Origin: JBQLZO01 sp052168315
GTDB lineage: Bacteria > Planctomycetota > Phycisphaerae > Phycisphaerales > UBA1924
Direction: 5' to 3'
NCBI GenBank assembly: GCA_052168315.1
Contig: JBQLZO010000062.1
Location: 1 to 64,000, forward strand
Length of the DNA: 64,000 nucleotides
The position numbers were made by a program, and so were the translations under genes. Every line of letters begins with the position of its first letter. The stretch's first letter is position 1. Positions 61,127-64,000 of the stretch are shown piece after piece. The notes beneath the pieces were generated by a model. That model ran no database searches. It was given only the letters and a program-made list of their open reading frames with translations, and was not told where the DNA came from.

Positions 61127-63225
61127 GCAACCCCAATTCCGATGGTGTTGAACACGGACTCGGCGCTCCGGGTGCAGCGGCGGTCGAGAGCGTGATAGGC
61201 ATGGCCGCGCGGTACTCACTTCCGACCGTCCCAACTGGTCTGGATGATCGCGCCTGGCGCTCCGTCGCGCGTGCGGAGGGGCGGCTGTGGTTGATCGACG
61301 AACGCGATGCCGACGGCGCGGTGGTCGGCACGACTGAGCGGCACCCGGATGACAAGAAGATGAACCGACGCGGCGGCAAGCGTGGCTTGATCCTGCCCGA
61401 TGGTGAGTTGGCGGCCTACGCGGGTTCGTCGCGTGAGGAGCCCGTGCTCGTCTGTGAAGGCGCGACCGACACGGCAGCTCTGTTTGGTTTGGGATTCGAT
61501 GTCGTTGGCGCGCCGATGGCCGGACATTGCGGCGAGTGGCTGGCGGCACTGATGGCCGGTCGGCATGCGTGCATCGTGTCCGATGCGGACGGTACCGGGC
61601 GGCGAGGCGCCGCCAAGATCGCCGAGGCGATCGCGGCACGGTGCGAATCGGTCCGAATCATTGAACCCCCGAACGGGCACGAAGATGCGCGGGCGGCAGT
61701 GATCGCGGGTGCCACTCGTGGCGACTTCGATGCGCTGATCCGTGCCGCACCGGAGTGGTCCGCACCGAAGGCGGAGATCGCTGCACCCGAGCCGCCGATC
61801 TTCGATGCTGGTGAGTTGTTTCCACCTGGCACCGAGGTGTTGAGTCGGTTCGTGTGCGAGGTTGCGCGGGCAACGCAGACACCTGCCGAGATGCCCGCGA
61901 TGATGGCGCTGGGTCTGCTGAGCGGCTGTATATCCAATGTGGCGATCGTTCATGCCTACGGAGACCACACCGAGCCCGCGCCTGTGTGGATGCTCTGTGT
62001 GGCCAAGCCTGGCGCGCGGAAAACCCAGGTGTTTCGTGAGCTGGAAGCGCCAATTTCCAAGTGGCAAGTCGACGAAGCGGAGCGGTTGGGGCCGGAGATT
62101 GTCACTGCCGAGCAAGAGATGCGGATTCGCAAAGCGCGACTCGTGCACTTGCAGGGATTGGCCGCAAAGGAGAAGGATGGCGGCAAGGCGACGGCGTACG
62201 CGCGGGAAGCGATCGAGTTGGCCCATGAGATTGCCGAGAACCCGGTGCCGACTGCGCCGGTCTTGCTGGCGAGCGACTCAACGCCCGAGTCACTGGCCCA
62301 GCAGATGGGCGCGAATCACGGGCGCGCGATCATCGCCACCGCCGAGAACGATGCCTTTGACAAGATGCTCGGTCTCTACACCGGAGGACAGAAGAACTTC
62401 GGGATCTACTTGAAGGGACACGGCGGCGACTCGGTTCGGATCTCTCGCGTGGGCCGCGAGGGCGACACGATCGAGCGCCCGGCCCTGGCGCTGGCCATGC
62501 TCTGCCAACCCGATGCCGTGCGCGACATGTGGACCGATCCACAGGCCAAGGGTCGGGGGTTGCTGGCACGGTTCGCGGTATGTCTGCCCGAAGATCTTGT
62601 CGGCGACCGTGAGCCCCGCACCGAGGGCGTCGATCCCGATGTGCGCGAGCAGTATGGTGCGGCCGTCCGAGGTCTGCTGTCGATTCCGGTGCCCGAACAA
62701 CCGCATGTCGTCCGACTGGATGTCGAGGCCGATGCCCTGCTGCACGACTTTCAGCGTGAGGTCGAGCATCGGCTTGGATACGCCGATCTGGCCGATCGGC
62801 GCGAGTGGGGTGGGAAGTTGGTGGGGATGTGTCTCCGCATCGCGCTGTCGCTGCACGCCTACGCGACCTGGGGCAGGACTGGCCGGGTCTGCTCCACACC
62901 GATCAACGCGGCGACGATGGCGGCGTCGATCGCGTGGGGGCGGTTCTTTGCCGATGCCGAACTCCACGCCCGCACGGAGATCCTCAGCGAGGTTGCCAAT
63001 CCAGTGCCGCACAAGGATCTACTGGCGTGGCTCCGGAAGCAGCACGACCAGCAGGCGACGGCGCGGGAAGTCTCCCGGGGTCTGGCAGCGTTTCAAGGGC
63101 GCGGGGGGGCGGATCGTTCCAGGAACGCGCTCCGGCAGTTGAAGGCTGCGGGACACGGGGAATGGGTGCCCGTATCCGACGGCAAGACCATGGCGTTCAG
63201 GTTGTTCCCTGAGCCCCCCCAATGA
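61123..63225 (+). CDS. Toprim-DUF3987 primase/replication-type protein
   Basis: A 700-residue protein. Residues about 100-180 form a Toprim domain: EEPVLVCEGATDTAALFGLG (catalytic Glu) and ACIVSDADGTGRRGA (D-x-D). From about residue 215 the DUF3987 region follows, a helicase-like domain common in mobile elements: FVCEVARATQTPAEMPAMMA, WMLCVAKPGARKTQVF (an atypical P-loop), LLASDSTPESLAQQM and NHGRAIIATAENDAFDKMLG. Such proteins are thought to support replication of the excised element. ATG at 61123 has GGGGGG seven bases upstream; ATG at 61117 is weaker. Confidence 0.88.
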   Translation: MSNPNSDGVEHGLGAPGAAAVESVIGMAARYSLPTVPTGLDDRAWRSVARAEGRLWLIDERDADGAVVGTTERHPDDKKMNRRGGKRGLILPDGELAAYAGSSREEPVLVCEGATDTAALFGLGFDVVGAPMAGHCGEWLAALMAGRHACIVSDADGTGRRGAAKIAEAIAARCESVRIIEPPNGHEDARAAVIAGATRGDFDALIRAAPEWSAPKAEIAAPEPPIFDAGELFPPGTEVLSRFVCEVARATQTPAEMPAMMALGLLSGCISNVAIVHAYGDHTEPAPVWMLCVAKPGARKTQVFRELEAPISKWQVDEAERLGPEIVTAEQEMRIRKARLVHLQGLAAKEKDGGKATAYAREAIELAHEIAENPVPTAPVLLASDSTPESLAQQMGANHGRAIIATAENDAFDKMLGLYTGGQKNFGIYLKGHGGDSVRISRVGREGDTIERPALALAMLCQPDAVRDMWTDPQAKGRGLLARFAVCLPEDLVGDREPRTEGVDPDVREQYGAAVRGLLSIPVPEQPHVVRLDVEADALLHDFQREVEHRLGYADLADRREWGGKLVGMCLRIALSLHAYATWGRTGRVCSTPINAATMAASIAWGRFFADAELHARTEILSEVANPVPHKDLLAWLRKQHDQQATAREVSRGLAAFQGRGGADRSRNALRQLKAAGHGEWVPVSDGKTMAFRLFPEPPQ

Positions 63226-63320
63226 CACTTTCCCCGCTGGCGGGGGCGTGGATGCGTCATGTGCCATTGGGGGGTGTGGACGAGGACTGAGTTTGTCCGC
63301 TCGGCGCGGTGGGAAATACG

Positions 63321-63349
63321 TTGCACTACCTCAACGATTTGTATAGGAT
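63321..63349 (+). promoter_or_regulatory. Possible promoter of the XRE-integrase pair
   Basis: TTGCAC (63321-63326) and TAGGAT (63344-63349) are separated by 17 bases in a locally AT-rich stretch. The projected transcription start falls on or next to the ATG at 63356, so the messenger could be leaderless. Both hexamers are imperfect. Confidence 0.3.
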
Positions 63350-63355
63350 GCCACC

Positions 63356-63562
63356 ATGGAAGTCCTCAACGAACTGCGGGCGGCGCTCGCCCGATCGGAT
63401 GAATCCCTGAACTCGCTGGGCACGAGGTCCGGCGTTGACAAGGCGACGCTGTCGAGACTCCAGCACGGCGGCGGCCTGTCCCTGGCCAACGCCGACAAAC
63501 TCGCCCGGGCACTCGGGTATCGGCTGACGCTGGCAAAGGGCACACGGAAGGCGGTGAAGTGA
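63356..63562 (+). CDS. Small XRE-type HTH regulator
   Basis: A 68-residue helix-turn-helix protein: LNSLGTRSGVDKATLSRLQH GGGLSLANADKLARALGYRL is the five-helix XRE pattern, with KATLSRLQHG as recognition helix. It has no extra domain. Its stop overlaps the integrase start by one base (TGATG), so the regulator and integrase are translated from one message. It may repress integrase expression while the island is resident. Confidence 0.88.
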   Translation: MEVLNELRAALARSDESLNSLGTRSGVDKATLSRLQHGGGLSLANADKLARALGYRLTLAKGTRKAVK

Positions 63563-64000
63563 TGGCAACGCGACGCGACCGAGGAACCGGCGGGCTGTTC
63601 CGCAAGACCGACACCGGACCATGGTGGGCTCAGTGGTCGGAGATCGACGCCGGTCGGCGGAAGGTCCGCCGACGCTCCACCGGCACCCGAAGCAAGGCCG
63701 AAGCCGGTCGGATACTCGCAGCATGGGTCGAGCGCGAGAATCAGCGCCGGGCCGGGCTGATCGACCGGCGGGCCGAGACGATCGCCGAGCACGCGGGAAA
63801 GCCAATCGAGACACACCTGACCGACTGGCTCGGCACGCTTGCCAACAGAACTGCAAAGCACCGAACGATGACCGACAAGCGGGTGCGCCGGATGCTCACC
63901 GACTGCGGGATTCGCACGCTGAGTGATCTGGACCCGGTGAAGATCGAGCGGTGGATGATCGACCGGCAAACTGCTGGCGACGCGGCGAAGACGATCAACG
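63562..64000 (+). CDS. int: Tyrosine recombinase/integrase, N-terminal part (cut by window end)
   Basis: The frame from ATG 63562 is open to the end of the window (146 codons). It begins MATRRDRGTGGLFRKTDTGP WWAQW, an N-terminal arm-binding-type start. KIERWMIDRQTAGDAAKTIN near the end matches the SAM-like core-binding domain of tyrosine integrases (D-L-D-P-x-x-I-x-x-W-x-x-x-R-x-x-G-x-S-x-x-T-x-N). The catalytic domain with R-H-R-Y lies beyond base 64000. It overlaps the XRE gene's stop by one base. Its position opposite the tRNA fragment fits an element integrase. Confidence 0.88.
   Translation, partial: MATRRDRGTGGLFRKTDTGPWWAQWSEIDAGRRKVRRRSTGTRSKAEAGRILAAWVERENQRRAGLIDRRAETIAEHAGKPIETHLTDWLGTLANRTAKHRTMTDKRVRRMLTDCGIRTLSDLDPVKIERWMIDRQTAGDAAKTIN

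Larger units (their letters stand above)
50186..64000 (+). mobile_element. Genomic island integrated at a tRNA-Met gene (right end outside window)
   Basis: The left boundary is the truncated tRNA at 50186-50227. Apart from a weak decayed frame, genes read rightward to a tyrosine recombinase cut by the window end. Contents in order: integrase-tail relic, small HTH protein, four-gene helicase/methyltransferase/PIN operon, two unknown genes, two excisionase-like HTH genes, a Toprim-DUF3987 protein, an XRE-type regulator, the integrase. Parts of the cargo are markedly less GC-rich than the chromosome. tRNA fragment at one end and integrase at the other is the standard geometry of tRNA-targeted integrative elements. 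Confidence 0.85.

Overview
The window looks like chromosomal DNA of a planctomycete, most likely of the class Phycisphaerae. The reasons are very high GC with strongly GC-biased third positions, several exported proteins ending in a C-terminal sorting tail of the form [VI]PTPG-hydrophobic-RRRR, three large secreted proteins ending in double dockerin-like repeats (DSDDLGILLG type), pseudopilins with the H-X9-DG motif, and flagellar genes beside peptidoglycan genes. The placement is inferred from these traits and not from any marker-gene comparison.

Layout. 1-10.4 kb: OsmC, a small parvulin, an exported alpha/beta-hydrolase-like protein lacking the nucleophile Ser, a DUF2959 lipoprotein, a methionine synthase split into two genes with a 28-bp inverted repeat between them, and a NatA/NatB-like ABC exporter. 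10.7-17.4 kb: UppP, a gene-poor stretch of 1.2 kb, a CDGSH iron-sulfur protein and a type III restriction-modification operon. 17.8-25.9 kb: a PTPG-CTERM protein, an FAD-linked oxidase, an orphan mraZ with a clear triple operator and a hairpin-rich downstream region, two flavin-reductase-like proteins, an amidohydrolase and MurB. 26.0-30.2 kb: a flagellar cluster flgI-flgJ(rod-binding)-flgN-flgK. 30.4-39.4 kb: secreted and surface proteins, namely a second PTPG-CTERM protein, two paralogous pseudopilins with a membrane-anchored partner, and two dockerin-tailed proteins. 40.0-44.8 kb: pstC-pstA-pstB without pstS, an orphan LolD/MacB-type ATPase and a Doc/AbrB toxin-antitoxin pair. 45.0-50.2 kb: nuoI overlapping queC, a protein with four lamin-tail-like repeats of exactly 582 bp plus dockerin, and a third PTPG-CTERM protein.

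50.19 kb to the end is an integrated genomic island. It starts at a truncated copy of the 3' half of a Met(CAT) tRNA gene on the minus strand. Nearly all its genes read rightward, and it ends in a tyrosine-recombinase gene cut by the window edge. The geometry predicts an intact tRNA-Met just beyond base 64000. The island carries a tight four-gene cargo operon: a PLD-SNF2 helicase, a small protein of unknown function, an Eco57I-type DNA methyltransferase and a PIN-domain nuclease. The small protein is a stand-alone version of the methyltransferase's N-terminal domain. The organisation looks like an anti-phage defence system. It shares component types with DISARM and type IIG/ISP-like systems but matches neither as I know them, and it is the best candidate here for something undescribed. 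Behind it lies the island's own module: two excisionase-like HTH proteins, a Toprim-DUF3987 replication-type protein, a small XRE regulator and the integrase.
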